Notes: generated by a model not told the origin, from the letters alone. A stretch of 64,000 bases of DNA from an uncultured Veillonella sp. (GCF_937981445.1 NZ_CALJON010000015.1:35653-99652); one strand, 5' to 3'; positions 26,020 to 35,061 are shown, counted from the first letter of the stretch. A program made the numbers and translations.

Positions 26020-26601
26020 ATGTCGTTGTGGGAAATAGCTATTGTAGCTGTAAGTCTAGCTATGGATGCCTTTGCCGTAGCTATTGCTAAAGGACCTTGT
26101 ATTTCAGACAAAGAACCATTAAAACGGATTGGTCTGCCTTTTTTATTTGGCCTGTTTCAGATGATTATGCCGCTTATTGGTTGGGTGATTGGGGCTCAAT
26201 TGGCTGGAAAAATTGATGATTATGATCATTGGATTATATTCGCCCTTCTTGGTTATTTAGGGATTAATATGATTCGCAATAGCTGTAAGCCTGTGGAAGA
26301 AGGGGACATTATATGTCATTTAGTTAAATGGCGTGAAATGTTTGTTTTGGCCTTTGCTACTAGTATTGATGCATTAGCCATCGGCATTACGTTAGCCTTC
26401 TTTAGTGTGAATGTATGGACGGCGTCATCTATGATTGGCATTATTACCTTTGTTATCTCCTTAGGTGGTGTTTTCTTAGGACAGCAATTAGCAAAATTAC
26501 TATCGGGTCGTGCTGAAATGATTGGTGGTTTTGTGTTAATTTTAATTGGCCTAAAAATCCTACTTCAACATTTAGGTATATTAACCTTGGCCATGATATA
26601 G
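26020..26601 (+). CDS. mntP: Manganese efflux pump MntP
   Basis: Six-helix membrane protein of 193 residues that exports Mn2+. Two related halves each carry an acidic membrane motif: SLAMDAFAVAIAKG (Asp near residue 16) and SIDALAIGITLAF near residue 112. The protein interrupts the common order rng-rplU-prp-rpmA, so it looks like an insertion into an otherwise conserved ribosomal neighbourhood. The ribosome site is weak (GGAGAGGATG). Confidence 0.93.
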   Translation: MSLWEIAIVAVSLAMDAFAVAIAKGPCISDKEPLKRIGLPFLFGLFQMIMPLIGWVIGAQLAGKIDDYDHWIIFALLGYLGINMIRNSCKPVEEGDIICHLVKWREMFVLAFATSIDALAIGITLAFFSVNVWTASSMIGIITFVISLGGVFLGQQLAKLLSGRAEMIGGFVLILIGLKILLQHLGILTLAMI

Positions 26602-26772
26602 AGTCGTGGTATTAACAAGAATAACTCCATTATATTAAATTGGAGGCATTCATTACTATTAAGCAGGATGAGCCCAATAGCATTAAATAGGTTGAGTTAG
26701 CTATATTAATATAGCGTTACATTATTACTTGAAGGTGTTAACCTATTACTTGGAATAAAGGATATAAATATA

Positions 26773-26801
26773 TTGACATTTACATGTATATCATGTAAAA
26801 T
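26773..26801 (+). promoter_or_regulatory. Strong promoter for rplU-prp-rpmA
   Basis: TTGACA, exactly 17 bases, TAAAAT. Transcription would begin near 26808. The rest of the gap after mntP (26602-26772) is AT-rich, with a small hairpin (GCTATATTAATATAGC, about 26699-26714). Confidence 0.85.
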
Positions 26802-26807
26802 AAATTA

Positions 26808-26928
26808 GTCATAGTTTGGGTACGCCCAACTATTGCAGCCGCATGGAGAGGTTTGTAAAAGGTCCCTCATTCCATTAGGCATGAGAGAATACCGTATTCA
26901 GCGAGTTCGAAAACAAGGAGGTGTCACA
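26808..26928 (+). ncRNA. Putative ribosomal protein L21 leader
   Basis: A ~120-base 5' leader in front of rplU begins with a clear hairpin (AGTTTGGG, TACG loop, CCCAACT) and continues with GCAGCCGCATGGAGAGGTTT and a segment ATTCAGCGAGTTCGAAA just before the ribosome site. Position and the CAGC...GGAGAGG words resemble the L21 leader seen in Firmicutes, which is thought to give autoregulation by L21. I could not run a covariance model. Confidence 0.6.
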
Positions 26929-27240
26929 ATGTACGCAATCATTAAAACTGGTGGTAAACAATATCGCGTTGCAGAAGGCGATGTAATTACTATCGAAAAA
27001 TTGGAAGCAGCTGCAGAAGAAACTGTAACGTTTGACGAAGTGTTAACTGTTGTTAACGATAGTGACGTAAAAGTTGGTCTTCCACTTGTGGACGGTGCAA
27101 AAGTAACAGGCAAAGTACTTGAACATGGTAAAGCGAAGAAGATTTTAGTTTTCAAATATAAATCCAAATCCAACTACCGTCGTCGTCAAGGTCATCGTCA
27201 ACCGTTCACAAAGGTTCGCATCGAATCTATCGAGGCGTAA
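26929..27240 (+). CDS. rplU: 50S ribosomal protein L21
   Basis: The 103-residue protein starts MYAIIKTGGKQYRVAEGD and ends with the conserved basic region KSNYRRRQGHRQPFTKVRI. I chose the ATG at 26929 because AAGGAGGTG lies just before it. It is the first gene of the rplU-prp-rpmA operon, and prp follows after 3 bases. Confidence 0.98.
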   Translation: MYAIIKTGGKQYRVAEGDVITIEKLEAAAEETVTFDEVLTVVNDSDVKVGLPLVDGAKVTGKVLEHGKAKKILVFKYKSKSNYRRRQGHRQPFTKVRIESIEA

Positions 27241-27243
27241 GAC

Positions 27244-27558
27244 ATGATCAGGATTCAAAGTGTTCGCAATGAGGCGTCTCAGATTGTAGATTGTCACATC
27301 ACAGGACATGCTGAATATGATGAGCATGGATATGATATTGTGTGCGCTGCCGTATCGTCTTTAGCTTGCACTGCGGTGCTTGGCTTAGAAAAGGTGGCTA
27401 AACAGCGCGGCACATATACAAACAGCTCCGGTGACTTGATTATCAAACTTGATGGTGAGATCACTGATCAGAGCCAAGCTATATTGGAGACTATGATGCT
27501 CGGTCTCGAGGAAATTAGTAAACAGTATAGCGACTTTGTTACACTTAGTGATATGTAG
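27244..27558 (+). CDS. prp: Ribosomal-processing cysteine protease Prp
   Basis: Removes the short N-terminal extension of ribosomal protein L27 in Firmicutes and relatives. The 104-residue protein has the catalytic pair His22 (GHAEYD) and Cys34 (YDIVCAAVSS). It lies between rplU and rpmA, and the L27 made here carries the matching cleavable extension, so the pair is consistent. Confidence 0.95.
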   Translation: MIRIQSVRNEASQIVDCHITGHAEYDEHGYDIVCAAVSSLACTAVLGLEKVAKQRGTYTNSSGDLIIKLDGEITDQSQAILETMMLGLEEISKQYSDFVTLSDM

Positions 27559-27570
27559 GAGGTGAACGGA

Positions 27571-27855
27571 ATGTTTACTTTTGATTTGCAATTATTTGCA
27601 CATAAGAAAGGTGTATCCAGTACACGTAATGGTCGCGATAGCGAATCCAAACGTCTTGGCGTTAAATGTCATGATGGCTCCGTTGTAAAAAGCGGTAACA
27701 TCATCGTTCGTCAACGTGGTACTCATTTCCATCCTGGCACTAACGTAGGTATCGGCAAAGACGATACTTTATTTGCTTTAGTTCCTGGTAAAGTTGCGTT
27801 TGAACGCGATGGTCGCTACAACCGTAAAGTTAGCGTATATCCAATCGAAGCGTAA
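27571..27855 (+). CDS. rpmA: 50S ribosomal protein L27 with cleavable N-terminal extension
   Basis: The ATG at 27571 follows AGGAGGTG. The 94-residue product begins MFTFDLQLFAHKKGVSSTRN: the first nine residues, ending in F-A, are the extension that Prp removes, leaving AHKKG at the peptidyl-transferase centre. The rest is the usual L27 barrel (GVKCHDG, RGTHFHPGTNVG). The GTPase gene obgE, often next, is not here. Confidence 0.97.
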   Translation: MFTFDLQLFAHKKGVSSTRNGRDSESKRLGVKCHDGSVVKSGNIIVRQRGTHFHPGTNVGIGKDDTLFALVPGKVAFERDGRYNRKVSVYPIEA

Positions 27856-27862
27856 GACTTTT

Positions 27863-27920
27863 AAGTCCCCTATGATTCGGTGGCTCTTTAGAGCTGCTGA
27901 GTTATAGGGGCTTTTTATTT
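27863..27920 (+). terminator. Terminator of the rplU operon
   Basis: AAGTCCCCTAT pairs with ATAGGGGCTT, with an inner GCTC-TTTA-GAGC hairpin, and is followed by TTTTATTT. Confidence 0.9.
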
Positions 27921-27926
27921 AAGAAC

Positions 27927-28000
27927 AAAGGGAGTGGATGCCTTCTAGATTCTCAGCTTGTCAAGCTCGAAGGTTCGTCTAAAAGACATCCAATCCCTTT
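27927..28000. other. Second nested hairpin downstream of rpmA
   Basis: AAAGGGAGTGGATG (27927-27940) pairs with CATCCAATCCCTTT (27987-28000) with one mismatch. Inside, CCTTC/GAAGG encloses an AGCTTG-TC-CAAGCT-like hairpin. It lies just after the operon terminator and has only a weak T run, so it may be a small RNA or a minus-strand element. The following bases 28001-28170 show no gene. Confidence 0.45.
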
Positions 28001-28172
28001 ATTGTTTGCTCATATAACGCCCTATAAAAGGTGATAAGCTGAAAAGAGTCAATGAATCATGAGGGGATTAGGGCATGGGGATTTTTGAAAAACACTACAT
28101 ATTATGCTCATAATGAATACGATACTGCACATAAAATAATGGTGTTTCTGTGCTCTTTAGGTGGTACAAGTG

Positions 28173-28201
28173 TTCCCAAAACTGGATAAAAGATGTATAA
28201 T
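28173..28201 (+). promoter_or_regulatory. Probable hydG promoter
   Basis: The -10 hexamer TATAAT (28196-28201) is perfect; 17 bases upstream the -35 is the poor TTCCCA. A weak -35 with a good -10 is compatible with activator control. Confidence 0.45.
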
Positions 28202-28207
28202 TAAGTC

Positions 28208-28357
28208 ATATTCAAGAGATTCAATATAGCAGAAGCAAAGTGCATAGTAAGTATGCTTTACCTGAATGGACCATCGAAGTGTAGATGGTTATTGAGCTCG
28301 TACTTGGGAAAGGGCGAGGCACAGGGCTTCGCTATGGTATGAGTAAAGGAGATCAGT
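28208..28357 (+). promoter_or_regulatory. Structured 5' leader of hydG (candidate riboregulator)
   Basis: About 150 bases fold on paper into a three-way junction and a long hairpin. P1: 28216-28225 with 28291-28299. P2: AAAGTGCATA, GTAAG loop, TATGCTTT. P3: ACCATC, 8-base loop, GATGGT (28270-28289). Then TACTT (28301-28305) with GAGTA (28341-28345) encloses GCGAGGC-ACAGG-GCTTCGC. The final helix touches the AAAGGAG ribosome site. I could not match it to a known riboswitch class. Confidence 0.5.
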
Positions 28358-29776
28358 ATGTACGACGTAAAATCTTCTAAGGCAGAAGAATTTATTAATC
28401 ACGAAGAGATTTTAGATACTTTAGCATATGCTGAAGCAAATAAAGAAAACCGTGAATTGCTTGACCAAATTTTAGCTAAAGCAGCTACTTATAATGGTTT
28501 AAATCACCGCGAAGCAGCAGTGTTGTTGGAATGTCCATTGCCAGAGTATAAAGAGAAATTATTTGCTTTGGCGAAGGAAATTAAGCAAAAGATTTATGGG
28601 GATCGCATCGTATTATTTGCGCCACTTTATTTGTCTAACTATTGTGTAAATGGCTGTGTATATTGCCCATACCATGCCAAGAATCGTCATATTTCTCGTA
28701 AGAAATTGACTCAAGAGCAAGTTCGTGAAGAGGTATTAGCCCTTGAAGCTATGGGGCACAAACGTATTGTTATTGAGTCTGGTGAAGATCCAATCAACAA
28801 TCCATTGGAATACATTTTAGAATGTATCAAAACAATTTATAGTATTAAGAATAAAAATGGTGAAATTCGCCGCGTTAATGTAAATATTGCTGCTTGTGAA
28901 GTGGAAGACTATAAGAAATTACATGAAGCAGGTATTGGTACCTATACTTTATTCCAAGAAACTTACAATAAAGAAAACTATGAAGCACTTCATCCACATG
29001 GGCCAAAGAGCAATTATGCATACCATACAGAAGCTATGGACCGCGCTATGAAGGGCGGCATTGATGATGTAGGGATTGGTGTATTATATGGTTTAGAGCA
29101 TTATCGTTATGACTTTGTAGGCTTATTGATGCATGCAGAACATTTAGAAGCTGTATTCGGCGTAGGCCCTCATACGATTTCTGTACCGCGCATTTGCCCA
29201 GCCGATGATATTGATGTAGATGATTTCAGCAATGCTGTACCAGATGATGTGTTCGAAAAAATCGTTGCTTTAATTCGCGTGTCTACACCATATACAGGCA
29301 TGATTATGTCTACTCGTGAAAGCCAACGCATGCGTGAACGTGGTCTAGCTCTTGGTATCTCCCAAATCAGTGGTGGCTCTCGTACAAGTGTAGGTGGCTA
29401 TAAGGAAGAAGAGCTTCCAGAAGATAACTCCGCACAGTTTGATACAAGCGACCAACGCAGCTTAGATGAAATTGTAGATTGGTTGTTAGAACTTGGCTAT
29501 GTTCCAAGCTTCTGTACTGCTTGCTATCGTGCAGGCCGTACTGGCGATCGCTTCATGGCCCTTGCGAAGAGTGGACAAATTCATAATTGCTGTCAACCAA
29601 ATGCATTAATGACCCTTAATGAATATTTGCTTGACTATGCTAGCGATGAAACGAAAGCCACTGGCGAAGCTGTTATTGAAGAACAACTTCATAAGATTAA
29701 AAACGAAAAGGTAAAAGAAGCATCTGCTAAATACATTAAACAAATGGAACATGGTGAACGAGATTTCCGTTTTTAA
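28358..29776 (+). CDS. hydG: [FeFe]-hydrogenase maturase HydG (tyrosine lyase)
   Basis: Radical SAM enzyme that splits tyrosine to deliver CO, CN- and Fe for the H-cluster. The 472-residue protein has the SAM cluster motif C96xxxC100xxC103 in CVNGCVYC. A C-terminal cluster region begins C386TAC389YRAGRTGDRF and includes NCCQPN further on. Both cluster regions are needed in true HydG and separate it from the related thiamine enzyme ThiH. hydE, hydF and the hydrogenase gene are not in the window, so the maturation genes are dispersed. The gene ends before a strong terminator and appears to be transcribed alone. Confidence 0.95.
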   Translation: MYDVKSSKAEEFINHEEILDTLAYAEANKENRELLDQILAKAATYNGLNHREAAVLLECPLPEYKEKLFALAKEIKQKIYGDRIVLFAPLYLSNYCVNGCVYCPYHAKNRHISRKKLTQEQVREEVLALEAMGHKRIVIESGEDPINNPLEYILECIKTIYSIKNKNGEIRRVNVNIAACEVEDYKKLHEAGIGTYTLFQETYNKENYEALHPHGPKSNYAYHTEAMDRAMKGGIDDVGIGVLYGLEHYRYDFVGLLMHAEHLEAVFGVGPHTISVPRICPADDIDVDDFSNAVPDDVFEKIVALIRVSTPYTGMIMSTRESQRMRERGLALGISQISGGSRTSVGGYKEEELPEDNSAQFDTSDQRSLDEIVDWLLELGYVPSFCTACYRAGRTGDRFMALAKSGQIHNCCQPNALMTLNEYLLDYASDETKATGEAVIEEQLHKIKNEKVKEASAKYIKQMEHGERDFRF

Positions 29777-29853
29777 GGGTATGAGACTTTATTTTTAAAG
29801 GTAGGGGACCTTGTTTTTAATTGATAAAATAATCGTCTAAATTTTAAATTTAT

Positions 29854-29895
29854 GAATGAGTGATTACATTATTGATAATCACTCATTCTTTTTTT
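29854..29895 (+). terminator. Terminator after hydG
   Basis: GAATGAGTGATTA (29854-29866) and TAATCACTCATTC (29876-29888) form a perfect 13-base stem, followed by seven T. Confidence 0.95.
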
Positions 29896-29969
29896 ATGTA
29901 AGACGTATTGAGAAAAAATGCATATTTATTGTTTTACTAACTAGGGATATAGTGTATAATATAATTAAA

Positions 29970-29987
29970 TTGATAATGATAATAGAC
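29970..29987. promoter_or_regulatory. Possible Fur-type operator
   Basis: TTGATAATGATAATAGAC contains two adjacent GATAAT hexamers, the building block of the classical Fur box. A TATAAT lies just upstream (29955-29960). A fur gene is present at 36926. No iron gene follows directly: recJ starts 260 bases on. The rest of the gap 29896-30232 is AT-rich, with a short direct repeat (AACTTAGCCTATGACAT / AACTTA-TGACATAG near 30047-30082). Confidence 0.35.
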
Positions 29988-30232
29988 TAATTAATTGTGT
30001 AAGGTTTAAATTGAGATTGAAATTCGATTAGCATATAATAAAGAACTTAGCCTATGACATGGCACTTAACTTATGACATAGTACTTAATATATATTATAG
30101 CTTGACGTATGTTAAATAATTTGTCATATGATTCAGGGCTTGCTGTATAATATAAGTTTTGGTATATGGAAAGGGATTCATTATAGGCTAAAGAAATTTT
30201 ACTTTCATTTAAACAGAGATAGAGTGAGACAT

Positions 30233-32224
30233 ATGAAACAGTGTAAAGCGAAACGATGGCGCTTAGCACCGAGCCATATGGATATGCAGGAAGAACTGGT
30301 AGAAAGTTTAGGTGTATATCCTATTGTGGCGAAACTATTAATTGATCGAGGCATTACTACAGCTGAAGCGGGGCGACAGTTTCTAGGTGGTCAGCTATCT
30401 GACCTTCTAGATCCTTTTTCTTTAAAGGGGATGCGAGAAGCCGTTCCTCTTATTGAATCGGCTGTAGATAAAAAAGAAAAAATCGTCATTTATGGCGATT
30501 ACGATGTAGATGGTATTACAGCTACATCATTGATGTATCGATTTTTAACACGTTTAGGTGCTAATGTAAGCTACTATATTCCAGAACGACAAAGTGAAGG
30601 CTATGGCCTTAATGAAGAGGCTTTAGAGCATATTATTGCTGATGGAACGGCCTTGGTGATTACCGTGGACTGTGGCATTAGCTCCTATGATATTGTGGAA
30701 GCCGTAAGGGACCGGCTGACTATGATTATTACAGACCACCATACGGCACCACCTATTATTCCACGAGCTGCAGCAGTGATTAATCACAAGCAGCCAGATT
30801 GTCCCTATGAAGATAAAAATTTATCCGGTGTGGGTGTGGCCTTTAAACTGTGCCAGGCTTTATGGAAAGAGCGCACAGGGGAGGACTATTTAGAAGATTT
30901 AGACATTGTAGCCCTTGGTACAGTGGCTGACGTAGTCCCTTTAGTGGGGGAAAACCGCATCATTGTACGAGAAGGACTTCGTAAAATGAATGAAAGTCCT
31001 AATCTAGGCATTGCGTCTTTAGTGGATGTAGCTGGCTTAGGGGGCAAGAAACTGACTGCTGGTCATATAGGCTTTACCTTGGCGCCACGGCTCAATGCCG
31101 CTGGACGTGTGACCCATGCGACAAGGGCGGTAGAGTTATTGACTACTGAGGTACAAGATGAGGCCAATGCGATTGCAGAAGAATTACAGGAAACTAATTT
31201 AGAACGACAACAAATTGAGCGAGCCATTCATGATGAGGCGCGCCGCGATGTACTAGCCCAAGGTGAATTAGCTGATAAAGTTCTTGTTGTAGCTGGTGAA
31301 GGCTGGCATCCAGGGGTGATTGGTATTGTAGCATCGCGCTTAGTAGAGAAATTTTATAAACCTACTTTGGTTATTAGTATTCACGATGGTATAGGTAAGG
31401 GCTCTTGTCGAAGCATTGATAATTGCAATATTTATGAAGCGTTAAAATCGGCGGAAGATTTGCTCCTACAATTTGGTGGGCACAAGCAGGCAGCAGGATT
31501 TAGTATTGAAGAAAAAAATATTCCTGCCCTTCGTCAGCGACTTACAGAATATTGTGAAAATGCATTAACCGATGAGGACTATGTGCCTATTGTAGATATT
31601 GATGCGGCTATTGCTGCTGAAGATATTACGGTGGAGTTAATTGATCAAATAGAAACTTTAGAGCCTTATGGTATGGGCAATAGCACGCCAATCTTTGCTA
31701 TTAACTCAATTTTAGTACAGGATGTATTTTTATTAGGGCAGCAAAAGAATCACTGCAAAATTATTTTACAGTCTAAGCTAGGCCCTTTAGATGCTATGAT
31801 TTGGCATGGTGAAGAATATCATCGAGAAATATTTCCTGATGAGGCGGTAAAATTAGCCTTTTCCTTACAAAAGAATGAATGGCAAGGGCGCATTTCACCG
31901 CAGCTCATGGTACAGGATTTAAGTCCTTTAGACTCACAGCGAACTAAATTAACTACAGAGGGGCTAAGGGCTATGTATTTAATTGTAAAAGATGTATTTA
32001 GAAGCCCGACAGCACCTAAGTATATTGTTGAGTCAGAGGTCATCCATCGACATCCACCAGACCAAACAGACAAAGAGGCCATACTCGCCATTGAAGTGTT
32101 TAAGGAATTAGGTATTTTACAAGAAGAAACAACAGCCAATGGCTTAGCGGTGTACCGCTGGTGTCATGTGAAGGAAAAATTAGATTTAATTACATCCTTG
32201 ACCTTTTTAAAGTACAGCACCTAA
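30233..32224 (+). CDS. recJ: Single-stranded-DNA-specific exonuclease RecJ
   Basis: 5'-3' exonuclease of the DHH superfamily, used in recombination and base-excision repair. I chose the ATG at 30233 because it gives the family-like start MKQCKAKRWRLAP; a longer frame exists upstream but is not conserved-looking. Key motifs are DYDVDGITA from Asp89, the DHH triad at 168-170 (TDHHTAP), and GGHKQAAGFS, the DHHA1-type GGH motif. With 663 residues it is shorter than Bacillus RecJ (~786), lacking most of the C-terminal extension. It ends 13 bases before the relA ATG. Confidence 0.93.
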   Translation: MKQCKAKRWRLAPSHMDMQEELVESLGVYPIVAKLLIDRGITTAEAGRQFLGGQLSDLLDPFSLKGMREAVPLIESAVDKKEKIVIYGDYDVDGITATSLMYRFLTRLGANVSYYIPERQSEGYGLNEEALEHIIADGTALVITVDCGISSYDIVEAVRDRLTMIITDHHTAPPIIPRAAAVINHKQPDCPYEDKNLSGVGVAFKLCQALWKERTGEDYLEDLDIVALGTVADVVPLVGENRIIVREGLRKMNESPNLGIASLVDVAGLGGKKLTAGHIGFTLAPRLNAAGRVTHATRAVELLTTEVQDEANAIAEELQETNLERQQIERAIHDEARRDVLAQGELADKVLVVAGEGWHPGVIGIVASRLVEKFYKPTLVISIHDGIGKGSCRSIDNCNIYEALKSAEDLLLQFGGHKQAAGFSIEEKNIPALRQRLTEYCENALTDEDYVPIVDIDAAIAAEDITVELIDQIETLEPYGMGNSTPIFAINSILVQDVFLLGQQKNHCKIILQSKLGPLDAMIWHGEEYHREIFPDEAVKLAFSLQKNEWQGRISPQLMVQDLSPLDSQRTKLTTEGLRAMYLIVKDVFRSPTAPKYIVESEVIHRHPPDQTDKEAILAIEVFKELGILQEETTANGLAVYRWCHVKEKLDLITSLTFLKYST

Positions 32225-32237
32225 GGAGGTGAGGTAT

Positions 32238-34472
32238 ATGATCGAAAATGAAGAAGGTAAAGAGCTGGTCGAACAGACAGCCTTTAATAAAGAAGAAGAA
32301 TTAAAGAACTTCATGGATATCGTTCATTCCTATTTAGATGATGACGATGCTAAGCGTATTTTAGAAGCCTTTGCAGTAGCAGATAAGGCGCATGCTACGC
32401 AAAAACGTGCCTCAGGGGAGCCTTATATTTTGCATCCTTTAGCAGTGGCCACTATTTTGGCACATTTACAAATTGATGGCACTACTTTAATTGCTGCCTT
32501 GCTCCATGATGTGGTAGAAGATACGGATGTTACGTTGGAGCAAGTGGAAGAGCTATTTGGTAAAGAAGTGGCCTTCCTTGTGGATGGTGTGACGAAATTA
32601 AATCAGTTCCAATATCACACGAAGGAAGACCAGCAATTAGAAAATTATCGCAAAATGATTTTGGCCATGGCTAAAGATGTACGCGTAGTGGTTATTAAGC
32701 TAGGGGACCGTTTACATAATATGCGCACCTTAAAGCATATGCGCAGTGATAAGCAAAAGCGTATTGCTCAAGAGACTTTGGAGATTTTTGCGCCATTAGC
32801 TCACCGTCTTGGTATTTTCAATATGAAATGGGAACTGGAAGACTTGTCGTTCCGTTATTTAGAGCCTGATAAATACTATGACTTAGTAGAGCAAATGAAG
32901 GAAAAACGCCATGTTCGCGAAGAGATTGTAAATGATACCATGGAGCAACTAAAAAAAGCTCTTGGGGAAGCACAGATTAAAGCTGATGTAAAAGGCCGTC
33001 CTAAACATTTTTATAGTATTTATAAAAAAATGAAAAAGGATAATCGTGACCTATCACAGATTTATGATCTATATGCAGTGCGCGTTATTGTAGATACGAT
33101 TCCAGATTGTTATGCCGTGCTGGGGATTGCTCATAATTTATGGAAACCATTGCCATATCGTTTCAAAGATTATATTGCCATGCCTAAGTCCAATATGTAT
33201 CAGTCTTTACATACGACTGTTATCGGCACAATGGGGCATTCCGTAGAAATTCAAATTCGCACTTGGGATATGCACCGCGTGTCTGAGTATGGTGTAGCCG
33301 CTCACTGGCGCTATAAGGAAGGCAATAAGGGGGGCGACAAGGATTTTGACCAAAAAGTAGGCTGGCTTCGCCAAGTTCTAGAATGGCAAGATTCGAGCAA
33401 TCCTAAGGAATTGGTTAATGCCTTGAAGCTAGATGTATTTTCTGGTGAAGTATTTGTTTTCACCCCGCGTGGTGATGTGGTGAAATTGCCAAAAGGGGCT
33501 GTACCACTTGACTTTGCCTATCGCATTCACACTGATGTGGGGCATCGCTGTGTAGGGGCGAAGGTAAATGGTAAAATCGTGTCTCTTGACTATACCTTGC
33601 AAAATGGCGATATCGTAGATATTATTACGTCTAAAACAGGTAAGCCAAGTTTAGACTGGCTCAATATTGTAGGCTCTACAGAAAGTAAGAGTAAAATTCG
33701 CAATTGGTTTAAGAAAGAGAATAAGGAAGAAAATATTGTTAAGGGCCGCGAAATGCTCGAAAAAGAAGCACGCCGTCTCAATTATGAATGGAAGGCTCTT
33801 AATACGCCTGGCCGCTTAGAGCAGATTGCAAAAAGCTTAAATGCAGGTACTGAGTCCGAGCTCTTATCCGCTGTTGGTTATGGTGGTATTCCTGTTAATT
33901 CAGTGCTTCTTCGCATTGTAGATATGTACAAGCGGGAAATTGCTAAAGAAGACAATCGCCGTGATACGATGGCCATGTTAGAACGGCTTAAAATGCATGA
34001 GCCAGTGCGTAAGCGTTCGAGTATGGGCATTTTATGTAATGGCGAACCAGATGTAATGGTCCGCATGGCCCGGTGCTGTAATCCAGTGCCAGGGGATGAG
34101 ATTGTAGGCTATATTACGCGCGGTCGTGGCGTATCCGTTCATCGTGCTGATTGCCCTAATGTGGGGCATACTAAAGAAGATGTGGATCGCATGATTGAAG
34201 TGGAATGGGACATTGCTACTAAGGATAATTTCCATGTAGCTGTAGACATTCAGGCCTATGACCGTGGTGGCATGCTTATGGAAATCATGGCGACCTTATC
34301 GGAAATGAAGATTAATATTGTAAATATTAATGCTAAAGTGGACGATACGAAGAATGCGAATATTAATTTAATTATAGAAATTCGCGACTTATCACAGCTC
34401 GATTTTGTTATGACTAAATTGCGCCGCATTCGCGATGTATACTCGGTGCAGCGCGCCAATGGTAGCAATTGA
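32238..34472 (+). CDS. relA: Bifunctional (p)ppGpp synthetase/hydrolase (Rel)
   Basis: Controls the stringent response. The ATG at 32238 follows AAGGAGGTGA. The 744 residues contain in order: an HD hydrolase domain (LLHDVVEDTD), the nucleotidyl-transferase synthetase domain (HTTVIGTMG and neighbours), a TGS domain (FTPRGDVVKLPKGAVPLDFA), a conserved zinc-finger-like segment with CCNPVPGDEIVGYITRG, and a C-terminal ACT domain. Retention of the HD motif indicates a bifunctional Rel, as in other Firmicutes, instead of a synthetase-only RelA. Followed by dtd, the common order. Confidence 0.96.
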   Translation: MIENEEGKELVEQTAFNKEEELKNFMDIVHSYLDDDDAKRILEAFAVADKAHATQKRASGEPYILHPLAVATILAHLQIDGTTLIAALLHDVVEDTDVTLEQVEELFGKEVAFLVDGVTKLNQFQYHTKEDQQLENYRKMILAMAKDVRVVVIKLGDRLHNMRTLKHMRSDKQKRIAQETLEIFAPLAHRLGIFNMKWELEDLSFRYLEPDKYYDLVEQMKEKRHVREEIVNDTMEQLKKALGEAQIKADVKGRPKHFYSIYKKMKKDNRDLSQIYDLYAVRVIVDTIPDCYAVLGIAHNLWKPLPYRFKDYIAMPKSNMYQSLHTTVIGTMGHSVEIQIRTWDMHRVSEYGVAAHWRYKEGNKGGDKDFDQKVGWLRQVLEWQDSSNPKELVNALKLDVFSGEVFVFTPRGDVVKLPKGAVPLDFAYRIHTDVGHRCVGAKVNGKIVSLDYTLQNGDIVDIITSKTGKPSLDWLNIVGSTESKSKIRNWFKKENKEENIVKGREMLEKEARRLNYEWKALNTPGRLEQIAKSLNAGTESELLSAVGYGGIPVNSVLLRIVDMYKREIAKEDNRRDTMAMLERLKMHEPVRKRSSMGILCNGEPDVMVRMARCCNPVPGDEIVGYITRGRGVSVHRADCPNVGHTKEDVDRMIEVEWDIATKDNFHVAVDIQAYDRGGMLMEIMATLSEMKINIVNINAKVDDTKNANINLIIEIRDLSQLDFVMTKLRRIRDVYSVQRANGSN

Positions 34473-34577
34473 TGAGGCATGCCTGATGGTAGAATACATA
34501 AAATTTGTTTAGAATTTCTAGCAGGTTCTAACTATTTTTAGATATTCAAAGGCAGGCGCGAAATGGGAGGGATATAC

Positions 34578-35027
34578 ATGAGAGCTGTAGTACAACGCGT
34601 ATCTAAGGCTAGCGTCACCGTAGATGGTGATGTAGTGGGCAATATAGGGCAAGGGGTGCTTGTTTTGCTCGGTGTTGGCAAAGAGGATACGGATAAAGAT
34701 GCTAAGTATTTAGCAGAAAAAATTGTAAATTTACGCATTTTTGAAGATGATGCAGAAAAAATGAATCTCTCCTTATTAGATATACAAGGGTCTGTGCTCG
34801 CTGTATCGCAGTTTACCTTATATGGTGATGTGCGCAAGGGACGGCGTCCTGGTTTTGATCAGGCGGCACCACCAGCTGAGGCAAATCGTTTGTATGAAAT
34901 CTTTGTGGAGGCTGTGAAAGCCTTAAACTGTCCTGTAGAAACAGGCGTATTTCAGGCTGATATGAAGGTAGAGCTCATTAATGATGGGCCGGTGACGATA
35001 TTGCTGGACAGTCAAAAATTGTTTTAA
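34578..35027 (+). CDS. dtd: D-aminoacyl-tRNA deacylase
   Basis: Hydrolyses D-aminoacyl-tRNAs and mischarged Gly-tRNA(Ala). The ATG at 34578 (after GGGAGGG) gives the standard start MRAVVQRVSKASVTVDG and 149 residues, matching the family. The active-site motifs SQFTLYGD and the C-terminal NDGPVTILLD, containing the Gly-Pro pair that blocks L-amino acids, are present. Confidence 0.96.
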   Translation: MRAVVQRVSKASVTVDGDVVGNIGQGVLVLLGVGKEDTDKDAKYLAEKIVNLRIFEDDAEKMNLSLLDIQGSVLAVSQFTLYGDVRKGRRPGFDQAAPPAEANRLYEIFVEAVKALNCPVETGVFQADMKVELINDGPVTILLDSQKLF

Positions 35028-35061
35028 TACAAGTTTGTTAATAGAGCTATAAAATAAACTC

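Noticed and set aside
28208..28357. Known riboswitches (SAM-I, THF, cobalamin, purine, TPP, FMN) before hydG
   Set aside because: None of their conserved core words could be found; the leader was reported as unclassified.
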